Below, piece by piece: positions 45,233 through 55,358 of a stretch of 64,000 bases of DNA (position 1 is its first letter; each line of letters opens with the position of its first letter). The DNA comes from Planctomycetota bacterium (lineage in GTDB: Bacteria; Planctomycetota; Phycisphaerae; Phycisphaerales; UBA1924): assembly GCA_018968885.1 (NCBI GenBank), contig JAGWZK010000010.1:16194-80193 (forward strand), given 5' to 3'. Under the pieces are notes generated by a model. That model did no database searches. It saw only the letters and a program-made list of their open reading frames with translations, and was not told the origin of the DNA. The position numbers and the translations under genes were made by a program.

Positions 45233-46456
45233 ATGACCACCCTCACCACCCAGCCCGCCTCCGCCCCTTCCTTCGCCGCCGATCCTCTCACCCTGATCGA
45301 TGTCGATCACGTTCGCTTCTATTGCGGCAACGCCAAGCAAGCCGCCTACTTCTATTGCCACTGCTTCGGCTTCACCTGCGAACAAGTCAGCGATCAAACC
45401 ACCGGCAGCCGCGAAGCCGCCCACTACTACCTCACCCAGGGCAACATCCGCTTCATCCTCACCAGCGGCCTCACCAAAGACCACCCCGCCTCGCGCCATG
45501 TCGAGCTCTTCGGCGATGGTGTCAAAGATGTCGCCTTCACCGTTCACAACGCCGAAGCCGCCTGGAAACAAGCCATCAAGAACGGTGGCACTTCCGCCTA
45601 CGAACCCCGCGAGATGAAGGATGGCGATGGCACCGTCATCGTCGCCGCCATCAAGACCTACGGCGAAGTCATCCATACCTTCGTCCAGCGTCCTCAGTCC
45701 GGACCATACGCCCTCCCCAACGTCAAGCAGGCCCACGGCACCGGCACTGGTAAGTTCATGCCCGGCTTCGCCCAGACCAAGCTCTTCAAGAACCTCAACG
45801 ACTTCAACGCCAAAAACCCCTGCGGCCTCAAATACACCGACCACCTCGTCGGCAACGTCGAGCTCGGCAAAATGAATCACTGGGTGAAGTTCTACGAGGA
45901 TGTCCTGGGCTTCAAGATGTTCATGTCCTTCGACGACAAGGACATCGCGACCGACTACTCCGCCCTGATGTCCAAGGTCATGGCTTCCGGCCAGGGCCTC
46001 ATCAAGATGCCCATCAACGAGCCCGCCCCCGGCAAGAAAAAGTCGCAGGTCCAGGAATACCTCGACTGGCACAACAACACCCCCGGCGTCCAGCACCTGG
46101 CCCTCCGCACCGACGATGAACTCCACTCGATCGCGGCCCTCCGCAGCCGCGGCGTGGACTTCCTCTCGATCCCCGACTCCTACTACGAGCAGTGCTGGAA
46201 ACGCATCGAGCCCATGCTGGCCTCGATCGGCAAGAGCGTGAAGGAAGACCACCAGAAGGTCAAGGACCTCGGCATCCTCGTCGATGCGGACGATGAGGGC
46301 TACCTCCTGCAACTCTTCACCAAGCCGCTCCAGGACCGCCCCACCCTCTTCTTCGAAATCATCTGCCGCCGCGGCAGCCAGGCCTTCGGCAAAGGCAACT
46401 TCAAAGCTCTGTTTGAGGCGCTGGAACTGGAGCAGGAGAAGAGAGGGAATCTGTAA
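45233..46456 (+). CDS. hppD: 4-hydroxyphenylpyruvate dioxygenase
   Basis: Converts 4-hydroxyphenylpyruvate to homogentisate in tyrosine degradation, with Fe(II). 407 residues, two vicinal-oxygen-chelate domains. The three iron ligands are in the second domain: His of TDHLVGNVELG, His of GVQHLALRT and Glu of FFEIICRRG. DLGILVDADDEGYLLQLFTKP is the classical HPPD block before the last ligand. GGAG lies 9 bases before the ATG. The 20-base palindrome upstream may regulate it. No other homogentisate-pathway gene is nearby. Confidence 0.95.
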   Translation: MTTLTTQPASAPSFAADPLTLIDVDHVRFYCGNAKQAAYFYCHCFGFTCEQVSDQTTGSREAAHYYLTQGNIRFILTSGLTKDHPASRHVELFGDGVKDVAFTVHNAEAAWKQAIKNGGTSAYEPREMKDGDGTVIVAAIKTYGEVIHTFVQRPQSGPYALPNVKQAHGTGTGKFMPGFAQTKLFKNLNDFNAKNPCGLKYTDHLVGNVELGKMNHWVKFYEDVLGFKMFMSFDDKDIATDYSALMSKVMASGQGLIKMPINEPAPGKKKSQVQEYLDWHNNTPGVQHLALRTDDELHSIAALRSRGVDFLSIPDSYYEQCWKRIEPMLASIGKSVKEDHQKVKDLGILVDADDEGYLLQLFTKPLQDRPTLFFEIICRRGSQAFGKGNFKALFEALELEQEKRGNL

Positions 46457-46487
46457 GCACAAGCAGACCAACGCGACATGGCTCACC

Positions 46488-46928
46488 ATGCCTGTAACCC
46501 CCGCCGAATTCTGCGCTGCGAGAAACACGACACGAAAGACTGGTGCGACCCATCAGGAGATTTGTTCGGTAGAGCGAAGCATCGGTGCAGCTTTGCCGCC
46601 CGAACTTCGAGCGTTCCTTGCGTTCTCGAACGGATTGAGCGGATTCGTCGGTCCAGAGGACAATGGCTGGTACATTCGGATCTTCTCAACCACGGAACTC
46701 CTGGACGTACACGCGCAACCGGCAATCAAAGATCAGTGGCCCGAACTGATTCAGTTCGGTGGGAATGGGGCTGGTGAGGGTTTTTTCTTCGATCCAACCC
46801 GGAATGGCCCGCCAGTCTTGATGATCGAGTATGCGAGCGACGGGCATGCAGACCACATCGCCTACGCGAGCAACATGTCAGAGTTCTTCGAGCGAATGCA
46901 CACTGGTTTCAATCCGTATCGCGAGTAA
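46488..46928 (+). CDS. SUKH-superfamily (SMI1/KNR4) protein
   Basis: 146 residues with the SMI1/KNR4 pattern: an N-terminal helix leading to ERSIGAALPPELRAFLAFSNGLSGFV, then ELIQFGGNGAGEGFFFDP and a closing VLMIEYASDGHADHIAYASNMSEFFERM. Many bacterial members are immunity proteins for contact-dependent or secreted toxins. No toxin gene is beside it, so the role is inferred from the family only. It begins 31 bases after hppD, and a small gene of unknown type follows after 17 bases. Confidence 0.82.
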   Translation: MPVTPAEFCAARNTTRKTGATHQEICSVERSIGAALPPELRAFLAFSNGLSGFVGPEDNGWYIRIFSTTELLDVHAQPAIKDQWPELIQFGGNGAGEGFFFDPTRNGPPVLMIEYASDGHADHIAYASNMSEFFERMHTGFNPYRE

Positions 46929-46945
46929 TAGTAATCGGTGACACG

Positions 46946-47227
46946 ATGACCCGTGAAATGTGGATGCTGAATCAACTTGCGGGCACCGATATGCCCTTGC
47001 CACTGATGGTCGATGGATTCGGTTCGAGTGAGTCCGCGCAGCGCGCAGTGGCCTCCTTGCATGCAGATGACGTCATAGAACTCTTCAACACCGAATCAAA
47101 GGCCCTGCCCGCGTGGCGGGTGGCAGAACTTTGCCGACTTTCATCCTCTGAATGGGAAACTCAAATCGCCGATCTCCGCATCCGGATGACAGATCATGGG
47201 TTGCGAAAGTATCCCGGACTTGCTTAA
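46946..47227 (+). CDS. Small hypothetical protein next to the SUKH gene
   Basis: 93 residues, acidic to neutral, no signal peptide or membrane helix. It starts MTREMWMLNQLAG and contains a leucine/arginine helix near its end (CRLSSSEWETQIADLRIRM). No family was recognised. It lies 17 bases after the SUKH gene, same strand, and might be its partner. Overlapping frames on the other strand look like shadows. Confidence 0.5.
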   Translation: MTREMWMLNQLAGTDMPLPLMVDGFGSSESAQRAVASLHADDVIELFNTESKALPAWRVAELCRLSSSEWETQIADLRIRMTDHGLRKYPGLA

Positions 47228-47529
47228 CCCCTAATCCGCGGCAGCCGTCGCTTTTGCATGTACGAGAAGCTGAAGCGTGTTCTTCGCTTTCCGCCGCGAA
47301 GCGACGTCCGTCATGAGCCCGGGGCGTGAGCCCCGGGGAAACAGAACCAACCACCAATTTCTTCTATCCCTTTCCGAGCGCCGAAGGTGCGACACACACC
47401 ATCACATCATCTCGCCGCATCGCGGCGATCTTGACGAACCAATCCTCTACCCCGTATGGCTTGCATGAAATAGACCGGGACAGCACCCCTGCAACGGTCG
47501 CTCACATCTACCCCTCACTATCCTTTCCG
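47228..47529. other. Intergenic region with REP-like sequences before sanA
   Basis: 302 bases containing the hairpin at 47319-47338 and, near 47465-47510, sequence beginning GCATGAAATAGACCGGGACA that resembles the repeat cluster at 49030-49111. A reading frame across it joins sanA in frame but is composed of repeat sequence and is not counted as coding. Confidence 0.55.
47319..47338. repeat. REP-like hairpin CCCGGGGC-GTGA-GCCCCGGG
   Basis: An 8-base perfect stem with a GTGA loop inside the SUKH-sanA gap. A related stem (CCGGGGAG-TTCA-CTCCCCGG) is at 62807-62826. Both follow AGC and match the short GC-rich intergenic hairpins common in environmental Gram-negative genomes. Confidence 0.65.
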
Positions 47530-48201
47530 ATGCCACTCTCCCGCAGGCTCCTCCGCCGCATCTTCATCTCAACCGGCATCGCATGCCTCACCGTTTTCTC
47601 TGCCGCGCTCCTCTGCGATCGCTGGGTTGCCTCCTCTACAACCTCTCACATCCATCGCGACATCAACACCCTTCCCGCCCACGACATCGCCCTCGTCCTC
47701 GGAGCCAACCCGCTCACCCAGGGCCGTCCCAATCTCTTTTTCACTTCGCGCATCGACACCGCTGCAACCCTCTATAGCTCGGGCAAAGTCCGCCATTTCA
47801 TCGTCAGTGGTGACAACCACACCGTCGAGTACGATGAGCCCACCGCCATGCACGATGCCCTCATCTCCCGCGGCATCCCCGCCTCCTCCATCACCCTCGA
47901 CTACGCCGGTTTCCGCACCCTCGATTCCGTCCTCCGAGCCCGCGATGTCTTCGGACAATCACGCTTCATCATCATTTCGCAAGAGTTCCACTGTGCTCGC
48001 GCCCTCTTCATCGCACACGCAAACAACATCGATGCCATCGCCTACCCCGCCCCCGATATCCGTGGCAAGGCCGGCCTCACCGTCCGCGCCCGCGAAACCC
48101 TGGCACGCACCCTCGCCGTCCTCGATACTCACATCCTCAACACCGCACCCCATTTCCCCGGCCCGCCGGAGCCCATTCAACTGGCGGCAACCGATCATTA
48201 G
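47530..48201 (+). CDS. sanA: SanA/YdcF-family envelope protein
   Basis: 223 residues, one N-terminal membrane helix (RIFISTGIACLTVFSAALLC) and a periplasmic DUF218 domain. The blocks VLGANPLTQGRPNLFFTSRID, GKVRHFIVSGDN and above all LDYAGFRTLDSVLRARDVFG followed by FIIISQEFHCARALFIA match E. coli SanA closely. SanA affects envelope permeability and vancomycin sensitivity; its reaction is not known. The ATG at 47530 is chosen because the preceding frame is repeat sequence; the ribosome site is weak. Confidence 0.9.
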   Translation: MPLSRRLLRRIFISTGIACLTVFSAALLCDRWVASSTTSHIHRDINTLPAHDIALVLGANPLTQGRPNLFFTSRIDTAATLYSSGKVRHFIVSGDNHTVEYDEPTAMHDALISRGIPASSITLDYAGFRTLDSVLRARDVFGQSRFIIISQEFHCARALFIAHANNIDAIAYPAPDIRGKAGLTVRARETLARTLAVLDTHILNTAPHFPGPPEPIQLAATDH

Positions 48202-48264
48202 AACCGATCAATTCTCATTCTGCTAGACTTATCTTGACAAGCTTACAACCGGGAGTAGCGATCG

Positions 48265-48921
48265 ATGAAACTCATCCTTGCATGCACTTCACTTTTTGCA
48301 ATCTTGAGCACCGGAACTTCGAGTTCTGTGCATTTTCCCGTGTATTCCACGCACACGGATTCCGCCATCGAAAGCGTCGAAATTGACGATCCGATGACGT
48401 GGGCTCACGCCCAGGAAACACCGATGACATGCTGGGCGGCGTGCAACCGCATGCTGCTAGAGAAACTTGACCTCAAAGTGTCTGAGCAAGAACAGGTTCT
48501 TCGCATGACTGCCGCGATGCCAAACGGAGGACTGTCCGGGGCGGGAGCGCACTTTGAAAACGCCAAGGTCGCTCTCGGCGGCATCTTCAAGGGAGCAGAC
48601 GGTAAGTCTCAGATGGTCATCCCCTACATCGCATACTCAACCGCGTACAACCCAAACGATCGCCAGTACTTTGCCAACGCGATCCTGATCAATTCACTCA
48701 AAAAAGGCATCCCAGCGATCACTGCCACTCCTCAACACGCGGTCATTGTCTACGGCGCCACATACTCTCAAACAGGGTCCATTGTGACGATTCACAGTCT
48801 CAAGTACATCGACCCCATGCCCAAGCGGCCGCTTGGCGGTCCATCCCTCGGCGAGGTCAGCGGCTACCAAATCGGCCAACTGATTGGGTTCATGACCGCT
48901 CGAGTCGAAGATGTTGAATGA
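48265..48921 (+). CDS. Secreted papain-like cysteine protease family protein
   Basis: 218 residues. Signal peptide MKLILACTSLFAILSTGTSS. A papain-like (C39/C70-type) domain follows: the cysteine motif TPMTCWAACNRMLL near the start of the domain and the histidine region PQHAVIVYGATY late in it. The family cleaves peptides or binds them in an inactive form; the substrate is unknown. GGGAG lies about 9 bases before the ATG. It stands alone between two intergenic repeat regions. Confidence 0.8.
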   Translation: MKLILACTSLFAILSTGTSSSVHFPVYSTHTDSAIESVEIDDPMTWAHAQETPMTCWAACNRMLLEKLDLKVSEQEQVLRMTAAMPNGGLSGAGAHFENAKVALGGIFKGADGKSQMVIPYIAYSTAYNPNDRQYFANAILINSLKKGIPAITATPQHAVIVYGATYSQTGSIVTIHSLKYIDPMPKRPLGGPSLGEVSGYQIGQLIGFMTARVEDVE

Positions 48922-49273
48922 CATCTGTTCTTGCAACTTGTGCCGCTTCTCTGTGCAGCCAGCTTGGCTTTGCAAACCGGTGCTCCGTCCACGCGTTTCC
49001 CCCGCGTCATGCACCACCATCCAAATTCTCAGCCCGCAGGGCTGCCATGAAATAGGCAGGGGCAACGCCCCTGCACAAGACCGCCCCTTTCACATCGACC
49101 CCGCAAGGGTCGCACTCTCACATGCTCTCCGCCGGTGAAACGGGCGCATGTTGGTTGCCAAATCGTGAAGCGATGCGCGGCATCGCGCAACCTCTGGACA
49201 TCACCCCTTCGCACCGCGTATTTCATTCCGCGCAGCTTCTAAACCCTGATGCCCGATGCCTGATGCCTTGCCT
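48922..49273. other. Intergenic REP-like cluster before the mutase gene end
   Basis: 352 bases between convergent genes. It holds three hairpins at 49030-49044, 49056-49074 and 49097-49111 and no believable gene. The stretch GCCATGAAATAGGCAGGGGC resembles GCATGAAATAGACCGGGACA near 47465. Confidence 0.6.
49030..49111. repeat. Cluster of three REP-like hairpins
   Basis: CAGCCC-GCA-GGGCTG (49030-49044), GCAGGGG-CAACG-CCCCTGC (49056-49074) and GACCC-CGCAA-GGGTC (49097-49111). All three stems are perfect. This is the usual layout of dispersed GC-rich palindromic elements. Confidence 0.7.
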
Positions 49274-51004
<1,731 letters not shown>

Positions 51005-51096
51005 ATGTGCTCCCGATACTCGACACTGAAACAACGTCCGAGCATTGTAGATTGGTACCGATTTGCTCGCCCTGTGGCCGGGGAGCCATCCAAGGG

Positions 51097-52608
51097 CTAG
51101 TTCCCGGACTTGGCGGGGGCTGCCGCTGGCGGCTCGACATAGTTGATCACAAAGTCGAATCCCGGCGTGCCGGGTGTGCGATTCAAGGCCCGGTGTCGAT
51201 TGCCGGATTCGCCCGGCTTATCCGGCATCTCCACGCCGCCATCATCGATGCCGTCGGTGCCGAAGGAGTAGACCAAGTAGCGGCGTCCCGCGGCATCACT
51301 TCCGGGCGCGAGCACCTTGTATCCGAAGGGGCTGCCCGTGAACACATCGATGGGCAATTGGCTTAGAAATCCCGGCACAAGATCGTCGAGCTTTGCGGGC
51401 GGTTCACCACCGTGGCCGCGACGCCAGATCTCCAGCCCGAGGATTGTGCGAACGCCAGCGATCTCCATTTTCCAACGATCATCGGTATTCAACGCTGAGC
51501 CAAAGGCGGGCAAGAGCATTTCCAGCATCAGGTACCGCTGCGAGAGTTGCTCCACTTCAACATCGGGCTGGAACGTGCTCTTGATCCGTTCAAATCGCGG
51601 CAGGGTCGCGTACTTACCCATCTCATCGAAGTAGCGGTTCAGGGCTGCGGTGGTTTCCTTGCGATCGGCCATCACGATGCCGAGAAACACTTGTCCACCG
51701 GGCATGCGATTTCCTGACAGGGACTGCACGGTGGCGAATCGCTGGGGCGAGAGGTAGCCATTTCCATCGCCAAGATCGGTGAACGTCCATTGAATGGTGT
51801 CGAGGATGCTGCGCCGCTCGGCTTCCAGGAAGAGCACGACTGGTGGAGTTTTAGTCTGGCGATCGAGGGCGGCGAGCAGATGCTTCAGCGTGGCTTCGTC
51901 GGTGATCTTGTCGATGGTTTCCTGCATCGCAGTTGTGTGTAGCGACACAATCGCCTGGCCGACCAGGCGATCGATGAGGATTCCCTGCTGCATGAAGAAG
52001 CGGCCAAGAGCGAGGCCGGATTCGAAGGCCTTAACGGCTTCATCCAGATCGCCACGCATCACGGCGAGGTGATAGCGAGCGGCGTTGGCGCGAGCGAGTT
52101 GGCGAGAGCTTGCCAAGTTGGGCAAAAGGACCTCGATCAGCATGCCGCCATCGGCCTTGAGTTTGCGGACCGCGCGCATTCTGGGGGCGAGGGCGTCCAA
52201 GTCTTTGAATGCCCCTTTGGCGTGCAGATCATCCAAGAGTTTGCGTGCCGAGTCGAGATTCTCCGGTTTGGATTCCACTGATTCAGGATCGAGTGGCTTC
52301 AGAGAACGGAGCAAAGATGGATCGGGGAGGATGTTGGCAAATTCGCCGGTGCGGGAGGTGCGTGCTGCTTCGTGCAGTTGTTTGGATGTATCCAACAGAA
52401 CCATCAACTCATCCCAGGCATCGGGCTGGGCTTCTGCCTCTTTCTGGTATGACGCGACCAAGGTGTTGATTTCGCCGGCATAGTCGGTGGTCGGCTTCAC
52501 CGTGCCACCCAGTATCCGCCACGCCATGAAGCCGACGCCGCCGAAGCAGGTCAGCAGGACCACCAGGCAACCGATTCCGACCTTCACGAGGGGTTTGGGG
52601 ATGCTCAT
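51097..52608 (-). CDS. Membrane-anchored protein of unknown function
   Basis: 503 residues, one N-terminal helix (GIGCLVVLLTCFGGVGFMAW), the rest outside the membrane. The centre is helical (ARYHLAVMRGDLDEAVKAFESGLALGR resembles a TPR). The C-terminus ends with RRYLVYSFGTDGIDDGGV, a pattern seen at the end of type II secretion pseudopilin-G-like proteins. It is not a pilin: there is no prepilin N-terminus. The gene lies between the mutase and the acyl-CoA dehydrogenase gene, all on the minus strand. Confidence 0.75.
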   Translation of the reverse strand: MSIPKPLVKVGIGCLVVLLTCFGGVGFMAWRILGGTVKPTTDYAGEINTLVASYQKEAEAQPDAWDELMVLLDTSKQLHEAARTSRTGEFANILPDPSLLRSLKPLDPESVESKPENLDSARKLLDDLHAKGAFKDLDALAPRMRAVRKLKADGGMLIEVLLPNLASSRQLARANAARYHLAVMRGDLDEAVKAFESGLALGRFFMQQGILIDRLVGQAIVSLHTTAMQETIDKITDEATLKHLLAALDRQTKTPPVVLFLEAERRSILDTIQWTFTDLGDGNGYLSPQRFATVQSLSGNRMPGGQVFLGIVMADRKETTAALNRYFDEMGKYATLPRFERIKSTFQPDVEVEQLSQRYLMLEMLLPAFGSALNTDDRWKMEIAGVRTILGLEIWRRGHGGEPPAKLDDLVPGFLSQLPIDVFTGSPFGYKVLAPGSDAAGRRYLVYSFGTDGIDDGGVEMPDKPGESGNRHRALNRTPGTPGFDFVINYVEPPAAAPAKSGN

Positions 52609-52652
52609 GGCCGTTGTATCGCTCTGTCAACCCCAGGTTGCAGGGTGGTCAA

Positions 52653-53513
52653 TCACTTCGCCGGGTACTCAAACACGCCGCGGCCGGACTTATCGCCGAG
52701 GCGGCCAGCGGTGACGAGCTGCTTGAGCAAGGGGCAGGCGCGGTAGCGGTCGTTGTTCAGACCTTCGGCCAGCACGTTCATGATGTGGACGCAGGTATCG
52801 AGGCCGATGAAATCCGCCAGGCGCAGAGGGCCCATGGGGAAGTTGCAGCCGAGCTTCATGATGCCATCGATCGCCTCGGGCTCGGCGACGCCTTCCATCC
52901 ATGCATAGAACGCCTCGTTGATCATGGGCATGAGGACGCGATTGGAGATGAAGCCAGCGCGGTCGTTGGCTTTGAGCGGGGTCTTCCCCATCTTGGTCGC
53001 GAGGGCCACGGTGCGCTCAACGACATCCTTCGACGTCTGCAAGCCGGGAATCACCTCGACCAACTGCATCAAGGGGACGGGGTTGAAGAAGTGCATGCCG
53101 ACGACGCGGTGAGCGCTGGTGCCAGCCGCGGTGGCGATCTCGGTGATGCTGATGCTGCTGGTATTGGTGGCCAGTACGACATCATCGGCCGGGAACATCG
53201 CGGCAAGCTTTGCAAAGAGATCCTTCTTCACCTTGGCATCTTCGACGATCGCTTCGATGACCCAGTTTGAACCCTTCAACTCTTCCAATGTGGAGACGTA
53301 GCGGACGCGGGCCAACGCGGCATCGGCATCGGCCTGGGTCATCTTGCCCTTCTCGACGAACTTGCCGAGAGACTTCTTATGCACACCCTTGCACTTTTCG
53401 ATGGCGCCCGGAAAGGCGTCGTAGACGATGACGGAACTGCCACTGACCGCGGCGACCTGCGCGATGCCGCCACCCATCTGACCCGAACCAATCACGCCGA
53501 TCGTCGTGCTCAT
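52653..53513 (-). CDS. 3-hydroxyacyl-CoA (3-hydroxybutyryl-CoA) dehydrogenase
   Basis: 286 residues, the normal length for the short bacterial enzyme that interconverts 3-hydroxyacyl-CoA and 3-ketoacyl-CoA with NAD(P). NAD loop GVIGSGQMGGGIAQ, catalytic motif GMHFFNPVPLMQLVEVI with its His, then the KANDRAGFISNRVLMPM and FPMGPLRLADFIGLD segments. The ATG at 53513 with GGGAG 6 bases upstream is used; a longer frame to 53990 adds random sequence that overlaps other genes. It is near the mutase gene, suggesting short-chain acyl-CoA metabolism. Confidence 0.93.
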   Translation of the reverse strand: MSTTIGVIGSGQMGGGIAQVAAVSGSSVIVYDAFPGAIEKCKGVHKKSLGKFVEKGKMTQADADAALARVRYVSTLEELKGSNWVIEAIVEDAKVKKDLFAKLAAMFPADDVVLATNTSSISITEIATAAGTSAHRVVGMHFFNPVPLMQLVEVIPGLQTSKDVVERTVALATKMGKTPLKANDRAGFISNRVLMPMINEAFYAWMEGVAEPEAIDGIMKLGCNFPMGPLRLADFIGLDTCVHIMNVLAEGLNNDRYRACPLLKQLVTAGRLGDKSGRGVFEYPAK

Positions 53514-53566
53514 ACGAAGCTCCCTTGGGGACGTTTCTTCATCAAGGTCACAGGGTAGGTCGCAGT

Positions 53567-53600
53567 CAAACTCCAAATGCCAGATTCCAAATGTCCAAAT
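53567..53600. repeat. CAAAT repeat with 7-bp period
   Basis: CAAAC/CAAAT/CAGAT/CAAAT/CAAAT words start at 53567, 53574, 53581, 53588 and 53596, spaced 7, 7, 7 and 8 bases. The array lies in the divergent gap between the dehydrogenase and the TPR gene. Confidence 0.65.
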
Positions 53601-53617
53601 CGTGCCAACCATTACCC

Positions 53618-53926
53618 ATGCCTTCCATCGCACAGTTGACCAAACTCCTCGCCATCGACCCAGCCGACACCTTTGTCCTGTATGGGCTGGCGCAGGAGCA
53701 CGCCCGGCTGGGAGAGCACGCCCAAGCCGTGGAGTGGTATGACAAGTGCCTGGCGGTCGACCCCCTCTACTGCTATGCCTATTTCCATCAGGCCCGGAGC
53801 TATCAGGCCTTGGAGAATGCCGCGGCGGCGGTCGTGACCATTCGCAAGGGGATCGAGGCGGCTCGCAAAGCCCAGGATGGAAAGGCGCTGGGAGAGCTGC
53901 AGGGGTTGCTGGTTGAAATCGAGTGA
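53618..53926 (+). CDS. Small TPR protein
   Basis: 102 residues making about two tetratricopeptide repeats: TFVLYGLAQEHARLGEHAQAVEWYDKCLAVDP and CYAYFHQARSYQALENAAAAVVTIRKGIEAA. No signal sequence, so cytoplasmic. Its partner is unknown. The ATG at 53618 is chosen; an in-frame ATG at 53591 falls inside the CAAAT repeat. A clear ribosome site is lacking. Confidence 0.72.
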   Translation: MPSIAQLTKLLAIDPADTFVLYGLAQEHARLGEHAQAVEWYDKCLAVDPLYCYAYFHQARSYQALENAAAAVVTIRKGIEAARKAQDGKALGELQGLLVEIE

Positions 53927-54029
53927 AACGGGGGCAGGCCTGTGGCATCTCAACGGGGCGCGCGTGCGAATGATCGTGACGCGTTACCATTGTTCTGTCG
54001 TGGGTTTGTTCAAGGGGCTATCCTGAGCC

Positions 54030-54734
54030 ATGATCACCGCTCGCCCTGCTGTTACCGTTGCTGCCTTGGCCGCTTTTGCCGCGATGTTTGCTGGCTGCAA
54101 TCGCCAGAACCACTCCTTGAAACTGGGGCAGGCGTTGGAATTGGAAACCTTCCGGACGACGGCGGTTGAGCCGGCGGCGACATTGGCGGTGCCTACTGGC
54201 GTTTTGGCGAATGCGACGACGCAAACCGGAATGCGCGATGCGTGGGCACAGACCGAGGTGGAAGTGCCCAATGATGGTGTGTACCACCGTCCCCTGTACA
54301 AGACCGAATACAGCCGCGTGAAGTACACCCCGAGGAATCGCGGCGAATTCCCCACTGCGGAGACGGCACTGGATCTGCAGGACAAACAGGCCACGGTCAA
54401 GCAGATCAAGGAGACGTTTATCTTTACGCCGGGCGTACTGATCTACGACACGGTGACTGCGCCGTTCCGAATGGTGATTCACCCGGCGACACAATCGAAC
54501 GTAAAGGTGTCGCCACGTCTGCCTCGCCCCGGCTATCAGCGCTGGATGCATGATCCATCTGAAGCAGGTGCCGACGCTCCGGCGATTGAACCAACGACGA
54601 CCACCGAAGTGAAGACAGAAACGTCATCGGATGGCACGGTCACCACAACAACGACCACGACGACAACAACAGTGACGACGACGACCAAGACCGAAAAGAC
54701 CGAGACGACCAAGCCAATCGAAACCAGCAAGTGA
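54030..54734 (+). CDS. Lipoprotein with a threonine-rich tail
   Basis: 234 residues. The signal ends in the lipobox MFAGC (Cys23), so it is a lipoprotein. The middle (about 75-175) includes YHRPLYKTEYSRVKYTPRNRG and FIFTPGVLIYDTVTAPFRMV, not matched to a family I know. The last 45 residues are Thr, Glu and Lys, with a run of ten threonines. The stop overlaps the rhodanese start (GTGA), so the two are translated together. Confidence 0.75.
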   Translation: MITARPAVTVAALAAFAAMFAGCNRQNHSLKLGQALELETFRTTAVEPAATLAVPTGVLANATTQTGMRDAWAQTEVEVPNDGVYHRPLYKTEYSRVKYTPRNRGEFPTAETALDLQDKQATVKQIKETFIFTPGVLIYDTVTAPFRMVIHPATQSNVKVSPRLPRPGYQRWMHDPSEAGADAPAIEPTTTTEVKTETSSDGTVTTTTTTTTTTVTTTTKTEKTETTKPIETSK

Positions 54735-55165
54735 GTGCGCCGTCTTCACAACCTCGGCCGGTGATGGATGCGCGCGGCTTGACGCCGGGCACGATCATCC
54801 GCCCCGAGTATGAGGTGACGCCCCGACAATTGGCTGATTTGCTTGGGAGCCAGAAGAAGCCGCTGGTGCTGGATGTGCGGCTGGATAGTGAGTTTCGCAC
54901 GGCCCAGATCAAGGATTCATTGCACATCCCGCTGCACCTTTTGGAAGGGCGTGTGGATGAAGTGATCGATGCGGCTGCGGGACGAATGGTGGTGACGCTG
55001 TGTCACCATGGTGTGCGGTCGCTCAAGGCGAGTTTGTTTCTGCGGCAGGTGGGCGTGTCCGGGGCGATGAGTATGGCGGGCGGGATTGATGCGTGGTCGC
55101 TGGCGATTGATGCGAGTGTGCCGCGATATGAGCGGAGTGGCGAGATGTGCCGGCTGATTGGATGA
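54731..55165 (+). CDS. Rhodanese-like sulfurtransferase
   Basis: 144 residues, a single rhodanese domain with LVLDVRLDSEFRTAQIKDSLHIPL and the active-site loop CHHGVRS carrying the catalytic Cys. It would carry a sulfane sulfur. The GTG start overlaps the preceding lipoprotein stop by four bases. Coupling of a cytoplasmic rhodanese to a lipoprotein is unusual and its purpose unclear. No signal peptide. Confidence 0.88.
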   Translation: MSAPSSQPRPVMDARGLTPGTIIRPEYEVTPRQLADLLGSQKKPLVLDVRLDSEFRTAQIKDSLHIPLHLLEGRVDEVIDAAAGRMVVTLCHHGVRSLKASLFLRQVGVSGAMSMAGGIDAWSLAIDASVPRYERSGEMCRLIG

Positions 55166-55233
55166 AGTGCGACGCGAATCGGCAAATGGCCAAGTATTCA
55201 GACGGCCACGGTGCTAAAAGAGATGCAGGATCA

Positions 55234-55253
55234 CACCGGTCTGGAGACCGGTG
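55234..55253. repeat. Perfect palindromic hairpin in the intergenic gap
   Basis: CACCGGTCT-GG-AGACCGGTG, a 9-base perfect stem with a two-base spacer, between the rhodanese stop and the dockerin-gene terminator. No T run follows. It may be another REP-type element. Confidence 0.6.
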
Positions 55254-55280
55254 CCACCCAAGACCAGCAGCACCCGAAGG

Positions 55281-55315
55281 ATAAAAACACAACCCGCCCC
55301 CTTTCGGGAGCGGGC
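55281..55315 (-). terminator. Rho-independent terminator of the dockerin-protein gene
   Basis: On the minus strand AGCCCGCTCCC pairs with GGGGGCGGGTT around a GAAA loop (11 pairs, two wobble) and is followed by GTGTTTTTAT. It lies 44 bases after the stop of the gene at 55359-56816. Confidence 0.82.
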
Positions 55316-55358
55316 TGGATGAATTTGAGTTGAGCCAGTTGATCAGTCAGATCAACAA

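Noticed and set aside
44816..46528. 570-codon minus-strand frame
   Set aside because: Antisense to hppD; composition is Gly/Val/Glu-rich repeat-like shadow, and its upstream part is promoter DNA.
47319..49111. Possible CRISPR array from repeated hairpins
   Set aside because: Stems differ from one another, spacing is irregular and there are no constant repeats with spacers or cas genes.
52653..53990. Extended start of the 3-hydroxyacyl-CoA dehydrogenase to 53990
   Set aside because: The extra 159 residues are Pro/Arg-rich, overlap the TPR gene, and a good ribosome site marks the ATG at 53513.
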